From positions 14,686,278-14,750,277 of the forward strand of contig NC_039507.1 in the NCBI RefSeq assembly GCF_003672135.1: a DNA stretch of 64,000 nucleotides. The letters run 5' to 3'. Every line of letters begins with the position of its first letter. Position 1 is the first letter of the stretch. The translations under genes were made by a program, and so were the position numbers. Source of the stretch: Ooceraea biroi (lineage: Eukaryota > Arthropoda > Insecta > Hymenoptera > Formicidae). Below the pieces are notes generated by a model. It was not told where the DNA came from and did not search any database. It saw only the letters and a list, made by a program, of their open reading frames with translations. This document shows positions 34,972 to 47,397 of the stretch, piece by piece.

Positions 34972-37779
34972 TTTTTCACTTACTCGACCTCATTAACACG
35001 TAGTATAAGTTTTTTGGCGCTATACATAATAAATATATTATATATATATGTACATAATATGTATAACAGAGACAAAGTTTCCTGCGAATGATTCTTTTCG
35101 ATAAAAGCATTAATCTTGAATTAATCTTGAATTGGGATTAATAATAACTGTATTACCAAGAAGAACTTTTTGATAGCTCCCCGGAAGGGCAGTCAAGCGT
35201 GTCCGTCCATGGAACTTTAAGACACGTGAATCCTTTTAACCCCAGGCTGGTTTTCCGGTTAATTAGGTCGCGTCAGTCGTAACTTACGGAAAGTTAAATG
35301 CGCGAAAGTTAAACTCATAGGAATTTGGAATTCGGCCTTTTTGAAATAATTTAATATTTAATTTACCTTTTGCGCCAAGTTAAACAGTATGCATGTGTAT
35401 ATACAGCTCACTTTGTCATTACAGCAAACTTTACTATCAGTCTAGTGATGTCAACTAACGTTATTTAACTAAGTTATTTTCAAGTTAATGTCTCTGTCAA
35501 ACATGTTTCTTCGTTGCTTTGAGGAAGTTTTAACAATGTATCTCAAGCGAGTTTCATCAAATATTTATTACATGAACATTTTGACTTTCAATTTGCAAAA
35601 CCCTGAAGAAAATTTATTTTTCGAAACACGCGATTCTGACATCTTACTTTTCAATCAATATAATATTAATAAATCAAAATTCTTCACAAGTTGCAATCTG
35701 TAGTTTAACATGTATCGCGATAATGTTTAATCCGATATTCATAGAATTTTGTTTGACTGACATTGATATCGTCCTTTGAAATCGGAGATTGAAATCGACA
35801 TAAGTTCAATAAATGCACAAACAATGTGATTCGATTCTCACGCTTTTGTTCATCAACTGGCAGCCGAGGTGTTTTATCGAAATTCAATAGTCAAGTTTTA
35901 GCAAGAAATTTCAACATTTTAACCGCACGGAGCATTATCTTCAGCTCTTTGTAAGGGGCGAGAGTCCCGCGGGAGCGCAAGACGCGCTAGCAAGAGGCAA
36001 CGACTTCCGATAAACCCGATTTTCGCGAGTAACTGCATTCCGGTGCGCGGAGCTCCATTCGCCGCGCGATCGCTAAAAAGATCAGGCAGACTGAAAAATT
36101 CACTTCGCCGGCGGTTCGTTCCTTGGCGGAATCTCGCGGTGATGGTCCTACAATGTCCTTTTTTTTGCACCCGCATCGATCTCGGGCCGAAGCCTCGTTG
36201 GCCGTACGCCGGGGTCAGAGCACAACGAGAACCGTGATGCGCGCTAACGGCGTACGTTGGCATCCCGGGGTGTGTGGCGACGTACAACCCCCGTGTCGGC
36301 GAGAAAAAAATCGCCGTGCAATATGCGAAAGCCGGCACTAACCGGGGACAACGGGGGAGCCACTAGCGAATTTCCGTTGAAATAACAGTTGAAGGCACAC
36401 GGGGCTCTGTGAAAAATGTCACCCCGCGCCCCCGCCACCACCGTCGTTGCCGTCACCGTCGTCGACTATGCGGCTGTAAAGCAAATAAAGTAGAAAAGGG
36501 ATGGCAAAAGCCACCGTCGCGCTGCCGCCTCGGTCGAAGGGTAGTCGACTGCACTCAACGGCCTCACAGGCCACACCACACGCGCATCCACGCACTCGTC
36601 GTTGCCACACAGTGACGCACCGGGAAGTAAAGTGCGACAGCAGTTTATAGCAAGCTCGTCCGCGATCGTTTTTAAGTATTTATCAAGTGTCGCAGTGACG
36701 TTTACCGCAATTTGATGTGGTAACCAAAAACGGGGTGTAACAGAGATTCCTTTATTCATGTTTTGTCCATATTTGATTTATGTATCGCATCGTATCCAGC
36801 GTATTGTATTACGATAATAAAACATACTGTAGTATACAATGATGGGTATAGATATTATGGAAATAAAATATGGAAATATATTATAATATATTTATTCTTT
36901 GGATAAGAATCGGTATATCGATGAAAACCAATTTCATACCGTGTCCTTCTTTCCTTGTTCGGAGCATCCCGGCGGATACTTCTCACGTGCGCCATTCCTC
37001 ACGAGGAATAACAAGAGGAATCGATGCAAAGGGCGTGCGCGCAAAGGGAGTGGAAGAGCGTTTGCGTTTACGCGGTAAATTCGCCACCGAACGGCGGCGT
37101 TCACCTCGAAAATAAAGCGGGGGTATGCTACGAGGGATTTCTCCTATGAACCACGTAGTCACCAGCATTCCCACGTGCGAGGCACACTTGCATACGTTAC
37201 CTGTATGTGTGTTGCCACCTAAAGGCCACGCCACGTGATTCACCGATGCAGAAGCCTCGTACGTGTGCAACGGTTGCTCGCTTGCATGTGTGCTTTTAAC
37301 ATACGGATGCTGCATACTCGCGCGATTTCTGCCGGCGACACGGTGGTATATGCGAAACGATGGCTGTGCGGTACGCGAGAGCACCGAAAGGGCGAGGGGA
37401 AGGCTCGGCTGCAACAGCGAGAATAAAGCTAAAAGCCGACAGGAACGCGGCGTGGCTACGTTAATGTCATATATATTTTTATTTCACACCTCGCACCGAA
37501 GTCTCTGGCACGAGCGAGCAACGCGGCTTGAATAAATATTCGAGCGCTCGTCCCATCAGGGCAGATGTCTTTGTTCAGCTCGGTTGACGGTACACGAGAT
37601 TCCGTTTAACATCAGCGGAAATGTCGCATTTAAACTTAAGATTATTGATGTGGAAAACGGTGTTTTCATATTTGAACGCGTCATATTTGATCACTATTTT
37701 GTGATCGATTAATATTTCAGATGTTCTTTCGAATTCCGTTTTCCTTTAGCTGCTTCCGATCGTAATGCATTCATGAATT
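34972..37779. other. Non-coding stretch, no supported gene
   Basis: No conserved protein. CpG-rich DNA at 35930-36640 holds overlapping open frames on both strands (for example 35919-36338), all arginine-rich with no motif. A (CCG/GTC)-type trinucleotide-rich patch lies at 36420-36470. A TA-rich segment is at 35030-35070. Confidence 0.5.
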
Positions 37780-37783
37780 TAAC

Positions 37784-38205
37784 TGTTGCGTCGATTATAG
37801 TGGGCCCACTGCGCGACCTCGCCGAGCGAGATCATAACATATATAGATTTATTTTGATGCGCACGTGTATATAGCGTGCCGAGATACAGCGACCGCGACG
37901 GCGCGGTCGACAGCGATCGTCGCGTGTCTTTTGCCGATTGCGACGCGCTCGTCGCTATGCGAGGCTGATCGAGTTCGTTCGCTAGCGAGCACAGAAGCCG
38001 AGTCTTCCGTCTTATAACAAAGAAGCCGAGTCTTCTACACCAAAACGCGCGAGACCGAGTGCTCTAGTGCGGTTAAAGAGAAGCCGAGACTTCTCCGACT
38101 ACATTGTACTGTGTACCAAAGAAGCCAAGACTTCTTTTGATTTATTGACTGCAAATAAACTATCGAAATAAGAGTGTGGATTGACCCTCCATTCTCAACA
38201 CAACA
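37784..38205 (+). mobile_element. Solo LTR, 422 bp
   Basis: The segment begins TGTTG and ends CAACA and is flanked by TAAC on both sides (37780-37783 and 38206-38209), a 4-bp target duplication. A TATA-like ATATATAGA lies at 37839-37847 and AATAAA at 38154-38159, in promoter-then-polyadenylation order for + strand transcription. Between them are four copies of an imperfect palindrome of the type AGAAGCCGAGTCTTCT. No internal region remains, so it probably arose by recombination between two LTRs. The family (gypsy-like or BEL/Pao-like) cannot be assigned. Confidence 0.75.
37993..38135 (+). repeat. Four spaced 16-bp imperfect palindromes in solo LTR
   Basis: AGAAGCCGAGTCTTCC (37993-38008), AGAAGCCGAGTCTTCT (38021-38036), AGAAGCCGAGACTTCT (38079-38094) and AGAAGCCAAGACTTCT (38120-38135), with a weaker relative GAGACCGAGTGCTCT at 38051-38065. 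Each can form a short hairpin in RNA. Placement between the TATA-like box and the polyadenylation signal suggests a leader or R-region element. Confidence 0.7.
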
Positions 38206-38642
38206 TAACTTTCACGAATTTAACTATCACGAAGTTTATGCGTGGCTTTCGCCCCATTCTCTTTCGGTTTAATCGAAATACGTGAAATCGCGGGGAAAAA
38301 GTCTGGCACGACGATCGACGGGAGGCCGACGCCTGTTTAATGGTTTTCTAAAAGCACCCTTCGACGCGGATGAGCTTTCTTCCTTCGTGTCGAAGTACTC
38401 AATAGACCGACCGTGCAAGTGCTGTTGTGTGTCTGCGTGTGTAACGAGGAAAGCTTTTACCAGGAGCGCGAGTGGTATTAAGATAACTATTGCATCGAGA
38501 CTCGATTAAGGCTTATCATTTCGTCGATTATTTTCGATGATTCATTCCATCGCTTTTCACGGCTTGCGATAGAGTTTTGTACAATTAACTTTCTCATGTT
38601 ATTATTTCGTAGGCAATTGCTTGTACCAATTTTCAACACTAG

Positions 38643-39308
38643 TGTAAGATCTGGAAAGATAGTCGAGACTGACAGGTCGTATAGAGGATCGGAATGAAAA
38701 CAAGTTGATTACAACAGTAGGAGTATTGGCCGTACAGCCTAAGACCTAGGCGTGTGAACCAGGGATCCCGGAGAGTTCGAGTTCAAATCTAAGGCAGTCT
38801 CCTAGTTATTTTTCGCCTTTTACAATTCAGAAGTGGGATCAAATCCGCTACTCCTCGGAGACAGTTGAGATTTATCCGCTACCCCTCGGAGAGGAGGGAG
38901 TTGAGAAGCAGCTGGCCGGTAGTGAAGCCTGAACATGGAGATTGGGAAGGACTCAGAGGAGTGAACCAACATGGAGATTGGGAAGGACTCAGAGGAGTGA
39001 ACCAACATGGAGGTTGGGAGGGACTCAGAAGAGTGAACCAAAAATGGAGGTTGGGAGGGACTCAAGTGGAGTGAACCGACGATTTGGAGACATTCGGGGA
39101 CGAATGTAATTTCAGGCTGGCCGAGCTGTAAGATCTGGAAAGATAGTCGAGACTGACAGGTCGTATAGAGGATCGGAATGAAAACAAGTTGATCACAACA
39201 GTAGGAGTATTGGCCGTACAGCCTAAGACCTAGGCGTGTGAACCAGGGATCCCGGAGAGTTCGAGTTCAAATCTAAGGCAGTCTCCTAGTTATTTTTCGC
39301 CTCTTACA
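38643..39308 (+). mobile_element. Single TRIM copy (two LTRs, one internal segment)
   Basis: LTRs at 38643-38824 and 39127-39308 are each 182 bp. The insertion is flanked by CTAG (38639-38642 and 39309-39312). The internal 302 bp has only four of the 36-37 bp repeats and a local duplication of the CCGCTAC(T/C)CCTCGGAGA string near 38846-38900. The 5' LTR ends TTTTACA in place of TCTTACA. This is the unit-length form of the family also found at 6298-8547 and 55234-56430. Confidence 0.87.
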
Positions 39309-39312
39309 CTAG

Positions 39313-42027
39313 CAAAATTACAATTCCTCGGTTTAGTGGTAGTTTAGTATAATCAAAAGGTCAAACACTTTGCGAAGATCGAAGCATGCTTTAACAATTC
39401 ATGAAACTGAAACTTCCAACAACTCAATACGATCATCGATACCCCGGTGCTGATTATCATACTAAATAATATACATCACGGCCACAATGAAGCAATGAAC
39501 GGGCGGAGCCTCGATCCGATTAATCCAGATTTCCATCGATGTTCTTCGTGAATGTGAGCACATGTTGATACACATATTCACACACTCTAAATAAGTCATT
39601 ATTGATCAATCGATATCAAAAAAATGTGCTAATACACGGACCGGACGTCGTCGCGTCGAGCTCATTGCCGCGATTTAACGGAATTAATATCCAACGCACG
39701 TGACCAAGGCCGTTAAGCGTGCGGTATGTACCGAGGCTATGTACACGAATAATCCAATGGATCGGCTATACACATGGTGGCCACGCACGTGCACGTGCGC
39801 GCGCGCATGCACACATGCGCTCCTTCGCATGCCACACATCAGGTGCCTACGTTTCGCGTTCGCCGACATTCCCGTTCGAACGTTCCGATCGTATCTCTTT
39901 AAAGGCCATTACGGACCTTATTTGTTCGCGCCGAGGGTACCCCCATGCATCCCCATGCATGGCCCGGCCTTGTCGTGGATGTAACGGGGAAACGATATCC
40001 GTGTCCCGGACTTCGACACTTCATATTAATTATAGCCTATTTGGCTCCCTCCTCCCCCTCTGCCTCTTTCTCTCTCTATAGGCACCCTCCGCGCGTGGCC
40101 GCACTATGTCATTATTAGAGCCTGTTCAACCCCCGGTCTCGGCTGGCCTTCTGGGACGCGCGGCGTGGCCGTGCATACACACGACCATGGGCGCACCGCA
40201 CCTGCGAATGTGCTCCAGTTGCATCGGCTGCCAGTAAAAAATGCCCTCCCCCGTAAGCCGAGATTCGTATTGATTCTCGGCTTTACGGCCGAGACCCACA
40301 TGCGGCGTGAATTCGTTAACAGTATTGCGCGCGCGTCTCGGAAAGATCGACAGGACCGGGCGAAATAATTCAGTCTCGAATCTGGAACAGTGCTTTTCCC
40401 GCAAACGTGCTCTTGACATCTCGAAATTTTTTAACACCTTGCCACGTTGCTCATTTATCAGTAACGGTTTTAATAATTTAAGACAGAATGATTATATTAA
40501 TTATTTTTCTTAAAGAAGCATTGATTAAAAATAAAATATTATTTGTATAATAAAAGCCACTCAATACTGTATAGGTTTACGTTTAAAATTAGCTGAGCAG
40601 TCTAAATGTTAATTCTGTTAAATTTAAATTAAGTTAAGTTAAATTCTGTTAAATATTATCAAGTTAGTTTCATTATAATAGTTATTATAAGTTTCAGAAG
40701 TTCTAAAAACTGCATGTTTTCAAGCGAGACGAACTGATCGCGCTAATCACGTGATTCATTAGAATTGTCCAGCTAAGCGACAGATTGTCCAATACTAGAC
40801 ACTTGTATGCAAAGAAAATGTTTCATACTAGCTATTGGTTCCGCGGTGACACTGTTGCATCGGGGAATGTTTGCGATGAAAGGGAACGACGGGGAAGGTA
40901 GACGTGACACAGCACGCGCTTTAAATAAAGTCGCAGTTGTAACTGCTTAAACAAAGGGGCGGATTCAGCAGGGACAAAAAGCGGCCACGTTTCGCCCGCA
41001 GGATTTGAGGTCAGCTATTTTGTCGCGGAACATTCGTTACGACTAATTCGCCGCGGTCGTCGCCGCTTCTTCTTGCCGGAGGACGGAGACGAACGCTTCT
41101 TTGTCGGGGGACGCTGTCGGACGCCAGACGGAAATTGCACGAACAAACTTCATACGTTGCAAAGCCCCTCCTCTATATACACGCGTATGTACACGTAGAC
41201 GCACGCGTAACTTTGGTCGGCCGCATCCCCGCGGGGTTGAAACTGCGCGACCGAATTCTTTCCGTGCCGGCCAAACGCAAACGCGGCTGAAACCGCACGC
41301 CGCCCGGTTCGTTTGCGCCACCCCCTCGTGAACAGGCGCGCGCTCACGCACACACATACACCCGCGCGCGCGCGCTTGCAAATTGCGGAGATTGAAATTA
41401 CGCGACCGATATTCCGTCTGCTTTGCGATACGCGGCCGACAAACTCGCTTGTTCCTCGTATTGATGCCAATATTCCAGGCGATAATTTAGTAACTATCTG
41501 GATATCGGAATATCGTCCGATACTCAGAAGTTATCAGGTTGGATATTAGCCGCATGTCATAAAATCGGGAACACGATCGAGTAGGAAAGAATAAATAGTG
41601 TCTGAACAGTTATTTATATACGCGTTTCAAAATGACAATTTATACGTATATTCCTCTTATTCGATTTCGCTTTAATCGGTCATATTTTCGTCAAGATTTT
41701 TTTCCGCGAATCAACTTTCCGTTGCCAATTCTGAGAAAAAGTACAGTGCATTGTATTCAGAGACAACGTATTACTTTGTCCAGAAAGTAAAGTAAAGTTA
41801 AATAAGGGTACTGCTAATCATAGTTTTGAAACCTCTCGAGCTTACGCTTTAGTGGTTGTTGTCTGTGCTTTTAGATCGAGTCGTTTCGAATACATATTTT
41901 TTTTAACATATGTTTTTTAACTATTTGAGTGTCAAGATTCATTGAAAAAATCTTTATATACAACATATATACATTTTACTTTTTTAATCTGATTTACAAT
42001 CTATAAATGCTATTTTGTATATTTTTT
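39313..42027. other. Non-coding stretch, no supported gene
   Basis: No recognised domain. CpG-rich segments are at 39640-40440 and 41030-41430, with short alternating CA/CG runs near 39790-39820 and 41350-41375. A near-perfect hairpin pairs CCGTAAGCCGAGA (40251-40263) with 40275-40288. AT-rich DNA at 40480-40740 and 41560-42000 has no open frame of note. Confidence 0.5.
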
Positions 42028-42093
42028 CGGATTAATCAGCTATTCCGGTCTAAGGTCCGGTCCCATAGAAGCCGGTTAATCGGGAGTCTACTG
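42028..42093 (-). mobile_element. Fragment of a pogo/Tigger-like transposon end
   Basis: Read on the minus strand from 42093, the sequence starts CAGTAGACTCCCGATTAACC and continues with GGGACCGGACC and CCGGAATAG. This closely resembles the terminal repeat style of pogo/Tigger elements. It is followed by TA (42094-42095). I could not find a matching opposite end upstream, so it is a fragment or a deeply diverged copy. Confidence 0.4.
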
Positions 42094-42917
42094 TATTACT
42101 TCCGCTTGAAAAGAAAATAATGTAATTGTTAAAAAGATAATAAAAATTTGAAAATAAATAAAAGCAGAAAGAAGACTCTTTGATATAAATACTGTGCGAC
42201 GATAAACTAGATGACTAGTATATAGACTGTTATCAGAGCAGATACTTCCGTCACCGATCTTGAATTTTCCAAACTTGAAGCAAAGAGGTAAATAAGAAGC
42301 TTCTAGAAAAGTTAGAGAGAGAGAAGATTTGCGAGAAGAAGCTCATTTATTCTATTCATGAAGTTACTTAAGGATATTAAACGGTGCATCCGATAAGCGT
42401 CACGGTATTGCTGACAAAAAGTTCTCGAAGATGTAATGAGAATAACGGAGGAAAAGAGCAGGATAGAGCGGAGTTAAAGTGGAGTTTCCCGTGAGTTAAG
42501 ACGGGAAATATACGCGCGAGAATGGGAGATTCTAAAAAGGAGAAAATGACGTTCTCGAGAACGCTAGTGAATAAATCAACGCTCGTTTGAAACGATCGTC
42601 GATCTCGCAAAATTTCAAGTCAAAGTCCAGATTCTCTCTTTCGCTTGTCCTGTACTTCGCGGTTTTCGAGTGTCGCGGTTGTCATTTCGAGCATCAAGTA
42701 TCTCGGAACAATGCTCGCATTATTTAGACGCGGAAGGTGATCGAAGTGAAAACGAGCTTCTCTCTATCTCGAGCAGTCAACTCAGGAGTACGCGACATGC
42801 TGCGCCACGTTTCCGACAGGTTTCGCGCATCAGTTCTGATTTGGAGTAGCGAAGGCACGACACGCGCGACCTGAGCCACCAGCAGACGCTATTGTCGGTC
42901 GGCGTCACGTACAAATG

Positions 42918-43456
42918 TGTCACAACTTTGGATCAGGGTTCGCGCGCGACCCACAGATCCCCTGGGTATAGCCGCTGATCCTCTTTACGTATTTGGCCCT
43001 TCAGCACGTCTCAGCCACTCTCTGTTGGCCGCAATGGCGTAACGATAAATCTCCCGACACTCTGACTCGGAGCTACACCAGAATCCGATTACCGCGTTTT
43101 TGCGGTCAGTGATTTTTGACTGCCGGGTAAACTGAAGCGCAGGAAACGTTGTTAAGTCAGATTATCAGTTTGCTTGTGCGTATCGAATAAAGTTGAAGAC
43201 ACTATTGAAAAGCTACGAAAAATAGTTTTTATTTCTATTAGTTAGATTAGTCATCGCATACAATTCTTTCTTTGGTCTTCTTATATTCTTTTCATTGGAA
43301 AAAAGCTTCTCAGTCTGTTTCTTAAAGAAGAAGCTTCCATTGCTGTATGATATGCCATTGAGTAAAACCATCTTTTAATTTCTTTTTCGAGATTAATATT
43401 TATAGATACACTTGTTTCATTTGTACATATTTCATTACTCATAAAGTGTTGTGACA
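42918..43456 (+). mobile_element. Possible solo LTR, 539 bp
   Basis: The segment starts TGTCACAAC and ends with the exact complement GTTGTGACA. It contains AATAAA near 43186. A CpG-rich first part and an AT-rich end are consistent with an LTR. The flanking bases do not show a target duplication (AATG before, TTCA after), so the call is tentative and the 9-bp match could be coincidental. Confidence 0.3.
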
Positions 43457-46379
43457 TTCATATAGTGCACAATTAATAATAAATCAAGTTTCTTTTAACA
43501 ATGAAATGATCTATTCTACCTGTTTATTATTATTTCTCGGAATTACAATGTATTTTTATTCCTTTATTAATTATTAATAAATTATTTTATTTTATTTTTT
43601 AATTTAATTTTATTCATTCCTCGTCGATCATAATCTCTAATCAACAATCATTCGACGAATTAACGTTTGATTAACGTTCCTTTATCTTCTCATCTTGTCA
43701 ATCTGTCAATTAAAGAAAAATTAAATATATGACGTGACAACCCACTCGATCGTATAAATTATTCACCGTCAACACAATTCGACAAATCATTGAAAACCTT
43801 TATTCACCGGAATTTCTGAAGGGTGAAGGGTCGATGAATCGACCCTTTAGAAATTCTGATAATACCAACGGATTGTTCTACGCCGCTGGCTGGTCATTAA
43901 GTGGCGATAGACGAAATTTGATATTAATTGCATCATCCGCCTCCGCCGTGTCGTCGTCTGAGGTGATCAATTCTTAGGGTTCCTCTCTTCAAGGGATCGT
44001 TCTCTTTTGTTCCTCACGTCAAGTCATCGCTGATCGAAGCAAAAAAGAAATCAATCCGATACTTTGCGTTCTCATTGACATTCTTCGCATTTCTCGCATT
44101 TCATTATGCTATTGATGCATTCGAAATTTTGATTTATTTCGCTCAAACTTGTCGATTATCATTCTTATCGAAGAAAAGTGTGAAAAAAGGTCTTCCCTAA
44201 TAAAAAGAAAGACAAGGAAAAGAGGTCAGGACAGTCGGAGAGAAGCGCGATACCTCGTTCACCAAGTGGGGTATGATGAAACGCCAGCCGTCACTCGTTG
44301 AGCCGAGTAAATCGGTGGAAACGCACAAGGGAGAAAGAAGAACCGGGGTCGTCCGGATCAACAAACAAATTAATCTGCGTTAAATCCTGGGCGCGCCCTG
44401 CGCATCTCGAGCTAGAGGCGGCGGCAACGGCTGATGGCAGCTAGAGGGTTGAACGGGAGGGTGGGCACGACGTAAAAAAGGGAGTACGCCGGACGTCGCA
44501 CGGGAAAAAAGTACCGAGTGGGTGGACCGCGGGGGAGAATTTAATTCTCCAGAAGTCGTTTATCAAAATACGGAACGCGCGGAATATTCTGCCGGTCAAG
44601 TGGTGAAACACACCTTGCTCTCTCTCTCTCTCTCTCTCTCTTCCTCTCTCCCTTCTCCTTTTCTCTTCCTCTATTCCTGCTACCCTCGTAGGCATTTCGT
44701 CAGCCTCTCGGTAGCGCGCAGAGTACCTCGCTGTAAAACACGTATACATATTTATACGGGTCAGACAGGCGGCTTTGCGCCGAGGCGAGAAAGCCCGGCT
44801 GAGAGGTGTATAGGTTGTTTTCGCACTAACCTAATTTGCCCCTCATCGAGGATACAAACCCGTTTAAGCCGAGCAACCTCCACCCGCACGGTGCCCGGGG
44901 GGTGGTGACTCCATTTCCAAGGGCTGCCGCGCGACCGAGAGTGAATTATCGCGCGCTACACCGCCCAGGGTGACCGTCGCCGAACTTGTACTCCAAATCG
45001 GATACACAAGTTTCCGTATCCTTCCTTCGAGGGGCGGTGCCGACTTTGTCTCGTGCACGAATTAGCAAGAAATCGGGGCACGTTACTGCTCGGAATGTCT
45101 TTAAGTCACGTCACGCAGACTCCAAAAAACTTTAAAAATCTTTAAAAACGAAATCTTTCCAGTAATATTTTAGTCAGATGCTGTTTCTCTCTTTCTAGAT
45201 TTTTTGACATATATTTATTAACTTCCAGTATTTATCTTCATAGTTTAATTAGAAAAACAATTTATGTTGTGTATTATGTACATCGAATGATTCAAGTTTA
45301 CATATATATCATCTCGGCTTGCCAAGAGAGAGAGAGAGAGAGAGAGATTCTGTAGTTATTCATATTCTGCTTAAAAGTTTCCACAAATATGTTGGAATCC
45401 TCTCCAAATATTCTCAATTCAAATGTCAAGCGACATTTTTGTAGCAGGGAATGTAACAATGCACTCCGAATATACTCGCCGAAATGTCAAGAATTAAATG
45501 CTTTCGAGATGAATGCATAGACACATAAATAAATCTAAAAATGATGCAATATTATTAGCACCACACATTTATCTTCAAAACCATACTTGAGAACCAAGTT
45601 TCCCTCCAAATTCCTCACATCCGTATCGCGGCATAGCGCGCCGGCGACGTGCAATCAGCTAAAAGCAATTTCACCGACTGGCGCGATTATGAGGCGATCG
45701 ATTACTCGAAACGCATCGCGCGTAATCACTTAAAATCGCTCGTTACTTAATTACGCGAAATCCCTCACAAGCCGCATAATTAAATCCCGCGGAATCGTGC
45801 GGTCGGCGGCTTTTCCCATGCGGGCACACATTCGGCACTGCATGCTCCGTGAAATTAAATGACGCGTGCTGCCGCGATGCACGCCGGTGCAGAATTCGCG
45901 TTGTATTAAAATGGCATTTCTCGCGAGAGCCGCGGAAAAGTACGACGCAGCAGTTTTACACGGCCCGCGTGCGAACTCTCCATTCTGCAGCGCCTGCAAA
46001 CGCGGCGCGGCCGAAGCGGAGCGGAGCGTGGATGCGCGCACGTGCGATCCTGAAAATATCGAAATAGCCCGCGGGAGATCGAGCAGACAGCGAAGGCATT
46101 CTCATCTGATATTCACGATGAAATTTCTGGGAAGCGTCGTTTTCTCGATTAATCATTCTCGTCACGACACCCTCGATGTCCCTCGAGGATTCGCGACTGC
46201 GAAGTGATACGGATACGGTAAAGATTTCTGCCACGTGATTAAGGAAGGAGGTGATTAATATATTCATCATCACACACACTAGCTGACTTTTCGTTCACGC
46301 TGATTGAATTACAAAGTTAACCGTGATATGTTCGTATAATAATTTGTATTGTATTATAGAATCCTATTATATTATACTA
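43457..46379. other. Non-coding stretch, no supported gene
   Basis: No conserved domain. CT run at about 44618-44642 and GA run at 45325-45347. CpG-rich DNA at 44390-45060 and 45620-46220 gives overlapping arginine-rich frames on both strands. A small foldback lies at 43810-43856, where AAGGGTCGAT pairs with ATCGACCCTT and an outer GAATTTCT pairs with AGAAATTC. Confidence 0.5.
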
Positions 46380-46384
46380 AGAAA

Positions 46385-46560
46385 ACGCCTGTCTACGCCA
46401 GGCGTTATCATTGTTGAAATTAAAGATTTCAAGAATTTTCCATTACCTGGGGGTGAACCCCTATCACCATGCGAAATTTGGTGTTTCTAGCATGTCGGGA
46501 AGTACCCGATCAATTTAACGACAGACAGAATAGGGATTTTATATGTATAGATAGATAATT
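46385..46560 (+). repeat. LINE-tail-like dispersed repeat
   Basis: Features such as GGGGGTGAACCCC, TTTCTAGCATGTCGG, then GACAGACAGAATAGGG and TATATGTATAGATAGATA resemble the 3' ends of RTE-type non-LTR elements or related SINEs, which commonly end in short tandem repeats. There is also an early hairpin CGCCTG...CAGGCG (46387-46404). No reverse transcriptase is present. Confidence 0.4.
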
Positions 46561-47169
46561 AAAATATTAAATTATTTTCAAATGCACTCTGCCGTTATGT
46601 TCTCCTCTAATCATTAACAATCTTCATCTTGCAAGTGCATATCGGTCACCGATGACCGTCATGGCGATAAATGGATTAAAGAATGAATGCGCGCGCGTAA
46701 GTACCTAGGGATAATATATTTTTTTGATATAAACTACGTATAAACGATTTTGATCGAAAGGAGTTTTCTCTTCAACTTTCTTTTGCTCGAAGCGGTTTGC
46801 ATAAGTAGATGAGTACTAAACATTTCCATTATCCACCTTTTTTGAAGATTGGCATGTAGTTCCGAAAAGGTCCAATCTCCGATTTTCATAAAATTCGGTG
46901 AGATTATCCAAAATACTCCTAAATGAACATATTTAAAAGGTTGGCACAATTGAAAATTGACTGAAATAATCTTAAAATAATGTTAAAATAATGATTATAT
47001 CTTTTCTTAGATTGAAATAAATTTAAATACATAATAATAATAGCACATGCACACAATACACAGTACATGCATGAACCAAGTGAAGAGACTCCGCTTCTCA
47101 CCTCACAAAAACCTAATCTAATATAGGTATATAATATTATATATAATATATATAAAACATCATTATTTT

Positions 47170-47395
47170 AGTACTAGCATCCCCCGTCCCGGTTTCGCCC
47201 CCGATATTTATGTGTAGAATTAAATAAAAACACATTTTACACCTTCTCACCCGTTAGGGGTGGAATTTCGGAAAACCCTCCCTTAGTGAGCACCTACGTG
47301 ATAGTAGGAATACACCCTTAAAATTTCAAGTCGATAGGTGCAGTGGTTCGGGCTGCACGTTGATGAGTCAGTGAGTGAGTGGTATTTGGCTTATA
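47170..47395 (+). repeat. Dispersed repeat, RTE/SINE-like 3' end, interrupted by mariner
   Basis: The string AAATTTCAAGTCGATAGGTG followed by CAGTGGTTCGGGCTGC and TGAGTCAGTGAGTGAG is a style often seen near the 3' end of invertebrate RTE-type elements and derived SINEs. The deleted mariner at 47398 inserted at the TA-rich tail. No coding domain remains. Confidence 0.4.
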
Positions 47396-47397
47396 TA

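Noticed and set aside
40251..40288. Hairpin CCGTAAGCCGAGA as a microRNA precursor
   Set aside because: The arms are only 13-14 bp with a bulge and I recognise no known microRNA seed.
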